Origin: SB11 sp965249955
GTDB lineage: Bacteria; Bacteroidota; Bacteroidia; UBA8524
NCBI GenBank assembly: GCA_965249955.1
Contig: OZ252261.1
Coordinates: 372,001-436,000 of the forward strand
Reading direction: 5' to 3'
Length of the DNA stretch: 64,000 nucleotides
The position numbers were made by a program, and so were the translations under genes. This document shows, piece by piece, positions 63,268 through 64,000 of the stretch; within the stretch, counting starts at the first letter, position 1; every line of letters starts with the position of its first letter. The notes under the pieces are model-generated. The model saw only the letters and a program-made list of their open reading frames with translations. It was not told where the DNA came from and searched no databases.

Positions 63268-63924
63268 TTAAATTGTAAGGTTTTTAAACGCGGCAATAGT
63301 TTCTTCGGGATTAGGGGTAGCAAACACAGCATTGCCTGCCACAAGCACATTTGCACCTGCTTTTACCAAATCGGCAGCATTTTCAAGGTTAACACCTCCG
63401 TCTATTTCAATTACTGCATTAGAGTTTCTGCGTTCTATCATATCCCTAAGATCGCTTATTTTGCTGTATGTGTTTTCAATAAATTTTTGCCCGCCATAGC
63501 CGGGGTTTACACTCATCAACAACACCAAATCAACATCGGCCACTATATCTTCTAAAAAGCTAACAGGCGTGTGTGGGTTTAGCACTATACCTGCCTTCAT
63601 TCCTTCTTCTTTTACAGCATATACGGTGCGGTGCAGGTGTACTGCTTCCTCGTAGTGTATACTTAGTATATCGGCTCCGGCTTCTTTAAATTCTTTAATA
63701 TAGCGTTCGGCCTTGGTTATCATCAAATGAACATCCAAAGGCTTAGTAGCATACTTTTTTATGGTTTTAATGACGGGAAAACCAAACGAAATGTTGGGTA
63801 CAAACACACCATCCATTATATCTACGTGAAACCAATCGGCCTTGCTGCGGTTTATCATTTCAATATCGCGTTGCAGATTACCAAAATCGGCCGAAAGTAC
63901 AGAAGGGGCTAATAGAAAACTCAT
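63268..63924 (-). CDS. rpe: Ribulose-phosphate 3-epimerase
   Basis: 218 residues. LAPSVLSADFGNL, FHVDIMDGVFVPNISFG, MSVNPGYGGQKFI and IEIDGGVNLENA are the family signatures with the metal-binding His/Asp. It interconverts ribulose- and xylulose-5-phosphate in the pentose phosphate pathway. The -7 element TACCTTTGC (63929-63937) is 4 bases before the ATG. Confidence 0.97.
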   Translation of the reverse strand: MSFLLAPSVLSADFGNLQRDIEMINRSKADWFHVDIMDGVFVPNISFGFPVIKTIKKYATKPLDVHLMITKAERYIKEFKEAGADILSIHYEEAVHLHRTVYAVKEEGMKAGIVLNPHTPVSFLEDIVADVDLVLLMSVNPGYGGQKFIENTYSKISDLRDMIERRNSNAVIEIDGGVNLENAADLVKAGANVLVAGNAVFATPNPEETIAAFKNLTI

Positions 63925-63928
63925 GCGG

Positions 63929-63937
63929 GCAAAGGTA
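63929..63937 (-). promoter_or_regulatory. -7 promoter element of rpe, leaderless spacing
   Basis: TACCTTTGC on the minus strand, 4 bases before the ATG at 63924. Confidence 0.55.
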
Positions 63938-64000
63938 AAACTTAATGGCTAAATACATATTTTAAAAAAATATGTGAGGTTTATACGTTCCTTACTACAC

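Noticed and set aside
1..64000. CRISPR array, tRNA, rRNA, phage or transposase genes
   Set aside because: No regular direct-repeat array with spacers, no tRNA T-loop type GTTCGAATC runs, and no integrase or transposase motif was seen.

Overview
The window looks like chromosomal DNA of a Bacteroidota (Bacteroidetes) bacterium. The grounds are an AT-rich composition, five secreted proteins with type IX secretion (T9SS) C-terminal sorting domains, many outer-membrane beta-barrels and a TonB-dependent receptor, KdsB and menaquinone genes, and repeated use of the phylum's promoter signature (TAnnTTTG at -7, sometimes with TTG about 19-22 bases upstream). Genus or species cannot be assigned from the sequence alone. 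I saw no tRNA, rRNA, CRISPR array, prophage or transposase.

Layout. 1-6 kb: a UvrD/PcrA helicase cut by the window edge, small membrane proteins (including an unlisted 32-residue one), a thioredoxin-like protein, an AraC regulator and a DUF5606 protein. 6-16 kb: an M3 oligopeptidase; four related lipoproteins sharing a Y-x-H-Y motif after the lipidated Cys and ending in membrane helices; a barrel lipoprotein; an LpxL-like acyltransferase and a fatty-acid desaturase; a fumarylacetoacetase-family hydrolase. 15-21 kb: an M23 peptidase overlapping a Bcp peroxiredoxin, a trypsin-like protease, and overlapping menD-menB. 21-33 kb: two paralogous barrels flanking a T9SS protein, kdsB, pyrG with a terminator-like hairpin in its leader, a T9SS esterase-like protein lacking the nucleophile Ser, two adjacent barrels, a cupin and an atypical SDR. 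33-46 kb: a 1533-residue T9SS protein at the end of a lipoprotein operon, a GSCFA protein, a TPR-like/ECF sigma/anti-sigma operon, a 7-TM SWEET-like transporter and an SDR with an operator-like palindrome. 46-64 kb: a propeller T9SS protein, a photolyase/TIGR01777 pair divergent from a MerR regulator with a cobalamin-type domain, a double ABC ATPase, a caspase-fold-like T9SS protein, EttA, an Imm51-like lipoprotein, a methyltransferase, a cluster of evenly spaced palindromes, a TonB receptor and rpe.

How they fit together. Most of the window is housekeeping metabolism mixed with cell-envelope and secretion cargo. The most coherent regulatory unit is the MerR/B12-domain regulator with divergent photolyase genes, which resembles a CarH/LitR-type light response. 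The most striking non-coding pattern is that the -7 promoter element lies only 4-6 bases before the start codon of about eight genes, which predicts leaderless mRNAs. None of this is proven; functions are inferred from motifs visible in the translations.
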